The translations under genes were made by a program, and so were the position numbers. A model generated the notes under the pieces. It was not told where the DNA came from and did not search any database. It was given only the letters and a program-made list of their open reading frames with translations. From Paracoccus isoporae (GTDB lineage: Bacteria; Pseudomonadota; Alphaproteobacteria; Rhodobacterales; Rhodobacteraceae), in assembly GCF_900101865.1 (NCBI RefSeq), contig NZ_FNAH01000001.1, forward strand, positions 680,192-744,191: DNA of 64,000 nt. Direction: 5' to 3'. Positions 25,664-34,471 of the stretch are shown here, piece after piece (position 1 is the stretch's first letter; each line of letters begins with the position of its first letter).

Positions 25664-27256
25664 ATGGATTACGACTTCATCATCGTCGGGGCCGGCAGCG
25701 CGGGCTGCGTGCTGGCCAACCGCCTGTCGCGCGATCCGGGCACGCGCGTGCTGTTGCTCGAAGCCGGCGGCAGTGACCGGCAGTTCTGGGTGCATGTGCC
25801 GGTCGGCTATCTGTATTGCATGGGAAATCCGCGCGCCGACTGGTGCTATCGCACCGCGCCGCAGCCCGGTCTCGACGGACGGTCGCTGGCCTATCCGCGC
25901 GGCAAGCTGCTGGGGGGCAGCAGTTCGATCAACGGCATGATCTATCTGCGCGGCCAGTCGCGCGATTACGATATCTGGCGGCAGCTCGGCTGTGTCGGCT
26001 GGGGCTGGGACGATGTGCTGCCCTATTTCCTGAAATCCGAGGATCACGCCGACGGCGAGAACGCGCATCACCGCACCGGCGGCGAATGGCGGGTGGAAAG
26101 CCAGCGCCTGCGTTGGGACATTCTGGAGGATTTCGCCAGCGCGGCAGAGACGGTCGGGATCAGGCGGGTGCCGGATTTCAACGACGGAAATGCCGAAGGG
26201 GTGGGGTATTTTAAGGTCAATCAACGCCGCGGGCTGCGCGTTTCCGCAGCGAAGGCATTCCTGCGGCCGGCGCTGAAGCGATCCAACCTGGAATTGCGCA
26301 CCCATGTCCATGTCCAACGGCTGTGCCTGGACGGCAATCGCGCGACCGGTGTCGAGATCGAGCGGCAGGGACAGCGCGAGACGGTGACGGCGCGCAACGT
26401 GATCCTGTCGGCCGGTGCGATCGGGACGCCGCAGATCCTGCAGCTTTCCGGAATCGGACCGTCCGCCCTGCTGCGCGAGCACGGCATCGACGTGATCCGC
26501 GACGCCGCGGTGGGCGAAAACCTGCAGGACCATCTGCAGATCCGCTGCGCCTATCGGGTCGAGGGCGCGAAGACGCTGAACCAGATGACCGCGACGCTGC
26601 TCGGCAAGGCGCGGATCGCGGCGGAATACGCGCTGTTCCGCTCCGGCCCGATGAGCATGGCGCCCAGCCAGCTCGGCGCCTTTGCGCGCTCGAGCCCGGA
26701 TGTCGCGACACCGGATCTGGAATACCACGTCCAGCCCCTGTCGCTGGAGTCGTTCGGCGAGGATCTGCATGATTTTCCGGCGATCACCGCCTCGGTCGTG
26801 CCGCTGCGCCCCGACAGCCGCGGCCATGTGCGCATCGCCTCTGCCGACCCGATGCAGCCGCCCGAGATCTCGCCCAATTATCTCGACACCGAAACCGATC
26901 GGGCGACGGCGGCCAACGCGATCCGTCTGACCCGCCGGATCATGGCGGCCGAACCCATGGCCCGCAACCGGCCCGAGGAGTTCCGGCCCGGCCCGACAGG
27001 CGACAGCGACGCAGATCTGGCAGAGGCTGCGGGCCGGATCGGCTCGACCATCTTCCACCCGGTCGGCACGGCGCGAATGGGCGACGACCCGGATGCGGTC
27101 GTCGATCCGAAGCTGCGGGCGGTGGGCATTGCCGGGCTCCGGGTTGTCGATGCCTCCGTCATGCCGCGGATCGTGTCGGGCAACACCAATTCGCCCACCA
27201 TCATGATCGCGGAAAAGGCCGCCGACATGATCCTCGATGAAATGCGTGGTTTTTGA
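25664..27256 (+). CDS. GMC-family FAD oxidoreductase (choline dehydrogenase-like)
   Basis: Flavin alcohol dehydrogenase/oxidase of the glucose-methanol-choline family, 530 residues. The N-terminal FAD site IIVGAGSAGCVLANRLS is followed by GKLLGGSSSINGMIYLRG (GMC signature 1), GAIGTPQILQLSGIG (signature 2) and a C-terminal HPVGTARMG...SGNTNSPTIMIAEKAADMI with the catalytic His/Asn pair. ATG 25664 has an excellent GGGAGGAA ribosome site. It has no signal peptide, so it acts in the cytoplasm. The substrate cannot be told: there is no betB or betI next door, which argues against a bet choline operon. It is likely monocistronic. Confidence 0.88.
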   Translation: MDYDFIIVGAGSAGCVLANRLSRDPGTRVLLLEAGGSDRQFWVHVPVGYLYCMGNPRADWCYRTAPQPGLDGRSLAYPRGKLLGGSSSINGMIYLRGQSRDYDIWRQLGCVGWGWDDVLPYFLKSEDHADGENAHHRTGGEWRVESQRLRWDILEDFASAAETVGIRRVPDFNDGNAEGVGYFKVNQRRGLRVSAAKAFLRPALKRSNLELRTHVHVQRLCLDGNRATGVEIERQGQRETVTARNVILSAGAIGTPQILQLSGIGPSALLREHGIDVIRDAAVGENLQDHLQIRCAYRVEGAKTLNQMTATLLGKARIAAEYALFRSGPMSMAPSQLGAFARSSPDVATPDLEYHVQPLSLESFGEDLHDFPAITASVVPLRPDSRGHVRIASADPMQPPEISPNYLDTETDRATAANAIRLTRRIMAAEPMARNRPEEFRPGPTGDSDADLAEAAGRIGSTIFHPVGTARMGDDPDAVVDPKLRAVGIAGLRVVDASVMPRIVSGNTNSPTIMIAEKAADMILDEMRGF

Positions 27257-27324
27257 TGCATTAACTTGGTTCGCGGCCCCGCGCTGATAGCTGTTCTTGC
27301 GGGTTTTGCGGCAAGGGGTGCGCG

Positions 27325-28086
27325 ATGGTTGGGCGCGACGGCAATTCGGTGGTGTTGATCAGGCGGGTCCAGCCCGCGCAGGAACCGGCACATCATGGCG
27401 GGGCCTGGAAAGTGGCCTATGCGGATTTCGTGACCGCGATGATGGCCTTCTTCCTGCTGATGTGGCTGCTGGATGCCACGACGGAGAAGCAGCGCGAAGG
27501 GTTGGCGGATTACTTCAACCCGACCGTGGTCAGGCAGTCCTCCGGCAGCGAGGGCGGCGATCGCGGTCGGGGCGAGCCGGCCGGCCCGCCGGCGGAACCC
27601 GCCTCCGCCGATGCCGCAGCGCGGCTGGCAGAGATGGAGCGACGCATTCAGACCGAGCTGGCCGGGATCGGCGCGGACTCCCTGCAGGCGCAGAATCTGC
27701 TGCGCCATGTCGTCACGCGTATCTCGGATGAGGGGCTGGTGATCGAGCTGTCGGATCTCGCAGATGCCCCGCTTTTTGCGGCAGAGACCACCGAACCCAC
27801 CGCATCCCTGCGCGAACTCAGCCGGATCGTGGCGCGGGTGGTGGGCCGCACGCGCAATCCGGTCGCCGTATCGGGCCATGTGCGCGCCTATCCCGCGGTG
27901 CTGGCCAGATCTCCGATCTGGGACCTGTCGCTGGGGCGTGCGGACCAGGTCCGGCAATTGCTGGAGGATGCGGATTTGCCGCCCCGGCGCATCGCCCGTG
28001 TCACGGGCCATGGCGACCGCCGGAGCCTGCCCGCTGATCCGTCAGCGGAGACCAACAACCGGATCGAGGTGATTTTACTGAAATGA
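27325..28086 (+). CDS. motB: Flagellar motor stator protein MotB
   Basis: MotB forms the proton-channel stator with MotA and anchors it to peptidoglycan. The 253-residue protein has the single membrane helix with the essential aspartate (VAYADFVTAMMAFFLLMWLL), a variable linker rich in G, E and P, and a C-terminal OmpA-like peptidoglycan-binding domain (about 170-253). The C-terminal domain has VTGHGDRRSLPADPSAETNNRIEV, close to the usual ending. First of five rightward flagellar genes. No motA is in the window. Confidence 0.93.
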   Translation: MVGRDGNSVVLIRRVQPAQEPAHHGGAWKVAYADFVTAMMAFFLLMWLLDATTEKQREGLADYFNPTVVRQSSGSEGGDRGRGEPAGPPAEPASADAAARLAEMERRIQTELAGIGADSLQAQNLLRHVVTRISDEGLVIELSDLADAPLFAAETTEPTASLRELSRIVARVVGRTRNPVAVSGHVRAYPAVLARSPIWDLSLGRADQVRQLLEDADLPPRRIARVTGHGDRRSLPADPSAETNNRIEVILLK

Positions 28087-28106
28087 GCCAAGGCGCGGCG
28101 CGGCGG

Positions 28107-28121
28107 TTAGGCCGTTCTTAA
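28107..28121 (+). promoter_or_regulatory. Possible CtrA half-consensus box before flgE
   Basis: TTAG-N7-TTAA, one base away from the CtrA consensus TTAA-N7-TTAA, about 50 bases before the flgE ATG at 28171. CtrA is a known activator of flagellar genes in Rhodobacterales. A single site with one mismatch is weak evidence. Confidence 0.25.
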
Positions 28122-28170
28122 GCCATGTCTCGCAATGTCGGGTCAGATGATCGGAACAAAGGGGTGAACC

Positions 28171-29532
28171 ATGTCCATATCGTCCTCGCTGAATGCGGGA
28201 GTTGCCGGGCTTGCGGCGAATGCGACGCGGCTGGCGACCATATCGGACAATATCTCCAACTCGGGCACCTATGGCTACAAGCGGGTCATCACCGATTTCG
28301 AGGGGATGGTCATCAACCAGGCGCGCGGCGCCGGCGTCTATTCCGCGGGCGGTGTGCGCGCTTCGACCACGCGCCTGATCGATCAGCGTGGCACGGTCGT
28401 GCCGACTTCGAACCCAACCGATCTGGCGATCTCCGGGCGCGGCATGCTGCCGGTGGTGCCGTCTGTGTCGCTGGGCAGCAAATTCGCGGATCAGCCGATG
28501 ATGATGACCACGACGGGATCATTCCGGACGGATGCAGACGGGGTGCTGCGCACCGAATCTGGCCTGGTCCTGCTGGGCTGGCCCGCGAATGCCGATGGCT
28601 CCATCCCCTTGATGCCGCGCGACACGGTCGGCGGGCTGGAACCTGTCGTGATCAATGCCAACCAGGCTGCGGGGGATCCGACGACCAAGATGTCGCTCGG
28701 GATCAAGCTGCCGGCCACGCGGACCGAGGCAGGGGGCGCGACAGACCCGCTGACCTCGAAGATCGAGTATTTCGGCAATCTCGGGACATCGGAATCGCTC
28801 AATGTCAGCTTCACCCCGCTGACCTCCCATGCATCCGGAATGTCGAACTCCTGGACGATGGAGCTGAGCGATTCGGCAACCGAGGACGATCCGGCGACGG
28901 CGGCGGATGAGCGTGTCGTGGCGTCGCTGCGGCTGGTCTTCTCCAACGATCAGACCAAGGGCGGAACGATTGCGCAGGTGCTTGACACGTCTGGCAATCC
29001 GCATCCTGCCTATGATCCCGCAACCGGGACGCTGAATCTGACCGTGGGCCGGACCGCCAGCTATCCGGGCGACACGATGACCGTGACGATCGGCAAGCTG
29101 GGCGATCCCAACGGCCTGACCCAGCTTGGCGACAATTTCGCGCCGACCAGCATCTCGAAAGACGGCTCTCCGGTTGGCAACCTGACGGCTGTGGAGGTCG
29201 ATGAGAACGGATATATCCGCGCCACATACGACACCGGCTTCATTCGTACGATCTACCAGATCCCGCTGGTGGATGTGCCCAACCCCAACGGGCTGATCTC
29301 GCTCAACAACCAGACCTACCAAGTCTCGCCCGATTCCGGCTCCTTTTTCCTGTGGGATGCGGGGGACGGGCCGACCGGCGCGGTGGTGGGCTATGCGCGC
29401 GAAGGATCGACCACCGATGTCGCGAATGAATTGACGGATCTGATCCAGACCCAGCGGGCCTATTCCTCGAACGCCAAGGTCATCCAGACGGTGGATGAGA
29501 TGCTTCAGGAAACCACCAATATCAAGCGCTGA
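28171..29532 (+). CDS. flgE: Flagellar hook protein FlgE
   Basis: Structural protein of the flagellar hook, exported by the flagellar type III system. The 453-residue product has the N-terminal rod/hook domain (SSLNAGVAGLAANATRLATIS, then the SNSGTYGYKR motif) and the C-terminal flg_bbr domain ending TDLIQTQRAYSSNAKVIQ and the closing TVDEMLQETTNIKR. There is no cleavable signal, as expected. The central region is the variable D1/D2 part with no recognisable motif. A GGGGTGAACC ribosome region precedes the ATG. It is 12 bases before flgK. Confidence 0.95.
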   Translation: MSISSSLNAGVAGLAANATRLATISDNISNSGTYGYKRVITDFEGMVINQARGAGVYSAGGVRASTTRLIDQRGTVVPTSNPTDLAISGRGMLPVVPSVSLGSKFADQPMMMTTTGSFRTDADGVLRTESGLVLLGWPANADGSIPLMPRDTVGGLEPVVINANQAAGDPTTKMSLGIKLPATRTEAGGATDPLTSKIEYFGNLGTSESLNVSFTPLTSHASGMSNSWTMELSDSATEDDPATAADERVVASLRLVFSNDQTKGGTIAQVLDTSGNPHPAYDPATGTLNLTVGRTASYPGDTMTVTIGKLGDPNGLTQLGDNFAPTSISKDGSPVGNLTAVEVDENGYIRATYDTGFIRTIYQIPLVDVPNPNGLISLNNQTYQVSPDSGSFFLWDAGDGPTGAVVGYAREGSTTDVANELTDLIQTQRAYSSNAKVIQTVDEMLQETTNIKR

Positions 29533-29544
29533 GGGTAACAACGG

Positions 29545-31002
29545 ATGAGCATCGCGAACGCCCTGAACAACGCGCTCACCGGCCTCTCCGCGGCGTCGCG
29601 GGGCACCGAGATCGTCGCCTCCAACCTCGCCAACGCGTTGACGCCGGGCTATGCGCGCCGCGAATTGCAGCTTTCGCCGCGCATCCTGGCCGGTGGTGGC
29701 GGCGGGGTGGCGGTGTCAGGCGTCAGCCGGATCATGTCGGAGGCGGTGCTGTCGGAGTTCCGGCTGGCATCGGCACAGCTTGGCGGCGCGCAGGTCACCC
29801 ATGAATTCAGGCTGCGGGTCGAAGCCGCCATCGGTCTTCCGGGCGATGGCAAATCGCTTGCGGCGCTGATCGCGGACACCGAGGCCGCGCTGATCTCGGC
29901 CGCGAGCCGCCCGGACAGCGAGTTCCGGCTGGGCAATGTGGTGGATGCGCTCGGCCGCCTGCTGCAAAAGACCGCGGCGATCAGCCAGGCGATCCAGCAG
30001 GGCCGCACCGACGCGGATCGCCGGATCGCCGCCGATGTCGACCTTCTGAATGCCAGCCTGGGCGAGGTGTCGCGGCTGAACCGCCAGATCATCGTCGCAC
30101 GGGCAAACGGGGGCGATGCCGCATCGCTGGTCGATGCCCGGCAGGCGGTGATCGATCGGATCGCGACCATCGTGCCGGTGCGGGAACTGCCGCGCGACGG
30201 CGGCCGCGTGGCGCTGTTCACCGCCGGCGGCGCGGTGCTGATCGACGGAAAGGATCCCGTCCGTTTCGGCTTCCAGGCGACCGGCCAGATGACACCCCGG
30301 ATCGATGGCAATTCCACCCATCTCGGCCGCCTGACCATCGACGGCGAAGCGGCATCGGATCTGGAGATGTCGCTTTATTCAGGCGGCTCGCTTTCCGCGC
30401 GGTTTGCCATCAGGGACGAGGCCGGGATCGCCGCGCAGGCGGCTGTGGATGGCTTTGCGCGGGACCTCTATGCGCGGCTTTCCGGACCTGGGATCGAGCC
30501 GGGACGCCCGCCCGGAACCACCGGGCTGATCACCGATGGCGGCAGCGCCTTCGATCCTTCGGCCGAAACCGGCCTGGCCCAGCGTCTGCGCCTGGCCGCG
30601 ACCGTCGACCCGGATCAGGGCGGCGCGCTCTGGCGTTTGCGCGACGGCGTTCATGCGACCGCGCCCGGAGAGGCGGGCGATGCCGGCATCCTGAATGCGC
30701 TCTCGGACGCCATGTCGCAGATTGCGCCCTTTGCGTCGCCCGGCGCGCCTGCGCGATCCGGCAATCTCTCGATGCTGGCGGCCGAGATGCTGTCCTCGGC
30801 CGCGTCAGCGCGACTCGCCGCCGAAACCCGGCTGCAGCATGACCGCAGTGTCAGCGAGACGCTGGAAGCAAGCCTGCTTCAGGACGGGGTGGACAGTGAC
30901 CGCGAGATGGAACTGCTGCTGCAACTCGAGCGCGCCTATGCGGCCAATGCCAAGGTGGTGCAGGCCATTGACGACATGATCGGCAACTTGCTGAGGATAT
31001 GA
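29545..31002 (+). CDS. flgK: Flagellar hook-associated protein 1 (FlgK)
   Basis: FlgK forms the first junction ring between hook and filament. The 485-residue sequence starts SIANALNNALTGLSAASRGTE with the SNLANALTPGYARRE variant of the rod-protein motif, and ends LLLQLERAYAANAKVVQAIDDMIGNLLRI, the standard FlgK C-terminal helix. The central part is shorter than in enterobacteria (547), which is normal for Rhodobacterales. It overlaps flgL by four bases if flgL starts at 30999. Confidence 0.93.
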   Translation: MSIANALNNALTGLSAASRGTEIVASNLANALTPGYARRELQLSPRILAGGGGGVAVSGVSRIMSEAVLSEFRLASAQLGGAQVTHEFRLRVEAAIGLPGDGKSLAALIADTEAALISAASRPDSEFRLGNVVDALGRLLQKTAAISQAIQQGRTDADRRIAADVDLLNASLGEVSRLNRQIIVARANGGDAASLVDARQAVIDRIATIVPVRELPRDGGRVALFTAGGAVLIDGKDPVRFGFQATGQMTPRIDGNSTHLGRLTIDGEAASDLEMSLYSGGSLSARFAIRDEAGIAAQAAVDGFARDLYARLSGPGIEPGRPPGTTGLITDGGSAFDPSAETGLAQRLRLAATVDPDQGGALWRLRDGVHATAPGEAGDAGILNALSDAMSQIAPFASPGAPARSGNLSMLAAEMLSSAASARLAAETRLQHDRSVSETLEASLLQDGVDSDREMELLLQLERAYAANAKVVQAIDDMIGNLLRI

Positions 31003-32018
31003 GGATGGAGTTCGTATCGATCGGCGATCTCGCCCGAAGCTATGCCATGCGCCAGGCGCATGGCGGTCTGCGACGCGAGATCCGCGACCTCTCGGAGCAA
31101 GTGGCGTCGGGCAAGCCATCGGATGTCGCGCGGCATCTGGGCGGTGATCTGGTGGAGCTGGCCCGTCTGGATCGCGGCCTGCGCGAGGCCGAGGCCTATC
31201 TCCGGGTCTCCTCCGAAGCCGCGGCGACGCTTGCGGGGATGCAATCCGCGCTCGGCCATCTCCAGGAGATTGCGGGCGGCGCAAGCCAGCAGATGCTGTC
31301 GGACGCGATGCTTTCATCGGATCACGGCATCAGGACCGTGGCGGACACGATCGCGGCCGAGCTGGATGGCGCGCTGTCGGCGCTGAATATCTCGGTCGGC
31401 GGGCGTTTCGTCTTCTCCGGACAGCATGTCGACAGGCCGCCGCTGGTTGCGGCAGATGAGCTGATCGCGCTGGCTGAAACGGTGGTGACGGGTGCCGGAA
31501 GCCCGGCGCAGGCGCTGTCTGAACTGACGGCCTGGTTCGAGGCACCGGCCGGTGGCGGCGGGTTCAGCGATCTCGCCTATCGCGGTGCGACGGGCGGTGG
31601 ACCGGAATTGCAGATCGATCCGACCACCCGCGTCACGCTGTCCCAGAACGCAGCCAGTCGCGGCATTCGCCAGGTCGTTCTCGGCCTGACTGTCAGCGCG
31701 CTCGTCTCGCGCGGGGCCTATGCCGGAGATCGCGCGGCACAGGCCGAGTTGCTGCAGGCGGCCGGAACGGCCCTTGCGGATGGCAATACCGAACTGGGGC
31801 TGGAGCGCGCCGGTCTCGGCGTGGCGGAACAAACTGTCGAACGGGCGCGGGTTCGGATGGCGCATGCACAGACCACCCTGTCGATCGCCCGCGGCCAGCT
31901 GACAGAGGTGGACGGCTATGCGGCCGGAAGCCGGCTGATCCAGGCCGAGGCGCAGCTCGAGGCGCTCTACGCACTCACCGCCCGGCTCAGCCGGTTGAGC
32001 CTGTCGAGATATCTATGA
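30999..32018 (+). CDS. flgL: Flagellin/FlgL-family hook-filament junction protein
   Basis: A 339-residue flagellin-fold protein with an N-terminal helical region (RREIRDLSEQVASGKPSDVA) and a C-terminal helical region (AGSRLIQAEAQLEALYALTAR). Position directly after flgK marks it as FlgL rather than the filament flagellin. The start is ambiguous: ATG 30999 overlaps the flgK stop (ATGA), while ATG 31005 has a better distance (nine bases) to GAGGA. The stop overlaps the flgI start, again ATGA. The family is firm and the gene symbol follows from synteny. Confidence 0.87.
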   Translation: MRMEFVSIGDLARSYAMRQAHGGLRREIRDLSEQVASGKPSDVARHLGGDLVELARLDRGLREAEAYLRVSSEAAATLAGMQSALGHLQEIAGGASQQMLSDAMLSSDHGIRTVADTIAAELDGALSALNISVGGRFVFSGQHVDRPPLVAADELIALAETVVTGAGSPAQALSELTAWFEAPAGGGGFSDLAYRGATGGGPELQIDPTTRVTLSQNAASRGIRQVVLGLTVSALVSRGAYAGDRAAQAELLQAAGTALADGNTELGLERAGLGVAEQTVERARVRMAHAQTTLSIARGQLTEVDGYAAGSRLIQAEAQLEALYALTARLSRLSLSRYL

Positions 32019-33115
32019 GGTTGCTGGTTACTCTGCTGACCGTCTTGCTGTGGGCACAGGTGGCCGCCGCGGCCCCGGTGCGGCTGAAGGATATCGTGGC
32101 CTTCGACGGGGTGCGCGGCAACGACCTTGTCGGCTACGGGCTGGTGGTCGGTCTGAACGGCAGCGGCGACAGCCTGCGCAATGCGCCCTATACCGAGGAC
32201 ATGATGGTGACCCTGCTGGAACGGCTGGGCGTCAATGTCAGCTCCGACCAGTTCCGGCCAAAAAATGTCGCGGCGGTGATGGTCACGGCGGTGCTGCCGC
32301 CCTTCGCGCGGTCCGGGGCGCAGCTTGATGTGACCGTGTCGGCCATCGGGGATGCCCGCAGCCTGATGGGCGGCACGCTGATCCTGACGCCGCTCAGCGC
32401 CGCGGACGGGGATGTCTATGCGGTCGCGCAGGGCTCGGTCATCGCCGGCGGGGTCTCGGCGCAGGGCGAAACCGCGTCGGTGGTTCAGGGTGTGCCGACC
32501 TCGGGCGCGGTGCCGTCCGGCGCCAGGGTGGAGCGCGAGGTGGATTTCGAGTTTGCGACGCTGCGCAATGTGCGGCTGGCGCTGAAACACCCGGATTTCA
32601 CCACCGCCGCCCGCATCGCCAACCGGATCAACCGCAGCGGCGTCGGGCGGATCGCCACCATGCTGGACGCCGGCACGGTGTCGCTCGACATCACGGCGAC
32701 GCGCAGGGCGGATCCGGCCAGCGTCATCAGCCGGATCGAGAATCTGCTGATCGAAACGGAAACCAGGGCGCGGGTGGTGATCGATCACCGCTCCGGCACC
32801 ATCGTGATGGGCGAGGATGTGCGGGTGTCTCGCGTGGCGGTGTCGCAGGGCAATCTGACCTTGCGGGTGCGCGACACGCCGGTCGTGTCGCAGCCCAGCC
32901 CGTTCTCCGAAGGGCAGACGGTGATCGTGCCGCAGAGCGACGCCGAGATCACCGAGGAGGCCGGAATCGGATTTGCGGAGGTGCAGGGCAGCTCGTCGCT
33001 GTCGGACGTGGTGGCGGGTCTGAATGCGCTCGGCGTCTCTCCGCGCGACCTGATTGATATTCTCAAGGCCATCCACGCCGCCGGAGCGCTGCATGCGGAG
33101 CTGGTTGTCAATTGA
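32015..33115 (+). CDS. flgI: Flagellar P-ring protein FlgI
   Basis: Periplasmic protein forming the P ring around the rod in the peptidoglycan layer. The 366-residue precursor has a Sec signal peptide (cleavage near AAAA-PVRLKD, about residue 20), then the highly conserved VGYGLVVGLNGSGDS and the RPKNVAAVMVTAVLPPFARSG block. The C-terminus keeps VVAGLNALGVSPRDLIDILKAI. Length is typical. This is the last flagellar gene seen; the usual rod, ring and export partners (flgH, flgA, flgG, fliP, fliF) are not in the window. Confidence 0.96.
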   Translation: MRLLVTLLTVLLWAQVAAAAPVRLKDIVAFDGVRGNDLVGYGLVVGLNGSGDSLRNAPYTEDMMVTLLERLGVNVSSDQFRPKNVAAVMVTAVLPPFARSGAQLDVTVSAIGDARSLMGGTLILTPLSAADGDVYAVAQGSVIAGGVSAQGETASVVQGVPTSGAVPSGARVEREVDFEFATLRNVRLALKHPDFTTAARIANRINRSGVGRIATMLDAGTVSLDITATRRADPASVISRIENLLIETETRARVVIDHRSGTIVMGEDVRVSRVAVSQGNLTLRVRDTPVVSQPSPFSEGQTVIVPQSDAEITEEAGIGFAEVQGSSSLSDVVAGLNALGVSPRDLIDILKAIHAAGALHAELVVN

Positions 33116-33529
33116 GTGCTGCACCAAGGGTTTCGAGAGGCGCGAGAGGTGAGATCCAATCGGGGCGCGAGAGGTGAGCGCCAAGACGCGATATCGGAGA
33201 CAGGGGTGAAGTTGCAGCAGATCTGGATGAATGATCCGGTGAAGAAAGGGAGGTCCGCCGTCGATGCGCAGCCTTGCGTCGCCACGCGACCGGCGCAACC
33301 GCCGGAAACTGGCCTTATGCCGGATGCGTGCGGTCGATCCGCGCAAGCTCAAGATCGCCGGTCCGGGAAAAGCCGCTGTTCTGGCTGGCGCCGACCGAGC
33401 AAGGTGCCGTCCGGTTGAATTGTCGATCTGGCCAAGCGCCGCTCGGGCCGAGCGCAGGTCAGGACAGGTGCCGAGACGCTGCGCTGTCCCGGCGCAGGAC
33501 GTCGTCCGTCGCCCGACCTGGGCGGGTGG
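33116..33529. other. Gap of 414 bp after flgI, no recognisable gene
   Basis: No frame here shows family-like sequence, a good ribosome site or neighbouring-gene similarity. The left part holds two copies of a 15-base direct repeat, GGCGCGAGAGGTGAG, at 33139-33153 and 33164-33178. No terminator hairpin with a T run follows flgI. It may be the scar of a larger deletion of flagellar genes, but nothing in the bases proves this. Confidence 0.5.
33139..33178 (+). repeat. Two 15-bp direct repeats, 25-bp period
   Basis: GGCGCGAGAGGTGAG occurs exactly twice, starting at 33139 and 33164, in the non-coding stretch after flgI. The role is unknown. Confidence 0.75.
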
Positions 33530-34309
33530 TCACATCGTCACATTCAGCGCGCCGCCATCCAGCAGCAGGTTCTGGCCGACGATGAACTGGGCCTGCTGGC
33601 TGCACAGAAACGCGCAGGCTGCGCCGAAATCCGCTGCTTCGCCATAGCGGCCGGCCGGGATCGCGGACTGGCGCCGCGCGCGGGCCTCCTCGATCGAAAT
33701 GCCCTCGGCCTTCGCCGTGCCGCCATCGAGGCTGTCGGCACGATCCGTGGCATGGAGGCCGGGCAGCAGGTTGTTCACGTTCACCCCGTGCTTGATCACA
33801 TCGCGCGACATGCCCGCGACGAAGCCGGTCAGGCCGGTGCGCGCGGTGTTGGACAGCCCCAGCACCGGAATGGGCGTGCGCACCGCGGCCGAGGTGATGT
33901 TCACCACCCTGCCCCAGCCGCGCTGCATCATCCCCGGCACGGTGGCCTGCATCAGCGCCACCGCGCTCAGCAGATTGGCGTCGAGCGCCTTGATGAAATC
34001 GTCGCGGTCCCAGTCCTGCCAGCGACCGGGCGGCGGCCCACCGGCATTATTGACCAGAATGTCGATCTCTCCTGCGGCGTCCAGCACGGCCCTGCGCCCG
34101 TCATCCGTGGTGATATCGGCGGCGACCGGCACGACATGCACTCCGTACCGCGCGGCGATGTCGGTCGCGGTGGCGCGCAGCGCCTCTTCGCCGCGGGCAT
34201 TGATGATCAGATCCACGCCTTCCGCGGCCAATGCCTCGGCACAGCCGCGGCCGAGCCCCTTCGACGCCGCGCAGACGATCGCGCGCTTTCCCCTGATGCC
34301 CAGATCCAT
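33530..34309 (-). CDS. SDR family protein with altered catalytic dyad
   Basis: Short-chain dehydrogenase/reductase fold of 259 residues. The cofactor site is a TGxxxGxG variant (CAASKGLGRG, residues 13-22), followed by NNAG at 87-90 and NITS with the catalytic-type Ser140. At the positions of the YxxxK dyad (13 and 17 residues after that Ser) it has Ser153 and Arg157, so the standard proton relay is missing. Known SDR subgroups carry this change; activity may be reduced or different. The start at 34309 (DLGIRGKRAIVCAASKGLG) fits the fold; the open frame runs much further upstream without similarity. It is alone on its strand, and no substrate can be assigned. Confidence 0.82.
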   Translation of the reverse strand: MDLGIRGKRAIVCAASKGLGRGCAEALAAEGVDLIINARGEEALRATATDIAARYGVHVVPVAADITTDDGRRAVLDAAGEIDILVNNAGGPPPGRWQDWDRDDFIKALDANLLSAVALMQATVPGMMQRGWGRVVNITSAAVRTPIPVLGLSNTARTGLTGFVAGMSRDVIKHGVNVNNLLPGLHATDRADSLDGGTAKAEGISIEEARARRQSAIPAGRYGEAADFGAACAFLCSQQAQFIVGQNLLLDGGALNVTM

Positions 34310-34471
34310 GTCTCGCCTCCCTTGCCGTTGACGCAAGGAAGCGCGGGGGCGGCCGAATGTCCAGCGGAACCTTGGCGCGCGCCAGCGGGTTGAGCCGCGA
34401 CACCCGTGCCGGCCCGGTCTCAGCTTCGGGTCGGCGATGCAGATCCACCCGCCCATACGGAAGGAATGCCC

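Noticed and set aside
25664..27256. Naming the GMC enzyme BetA (choline dehydrogenase)
   Set aside because: No betB, betI or choline transporter is adjacent, and GMC family members are hard to separate by sequence; only the family is called.
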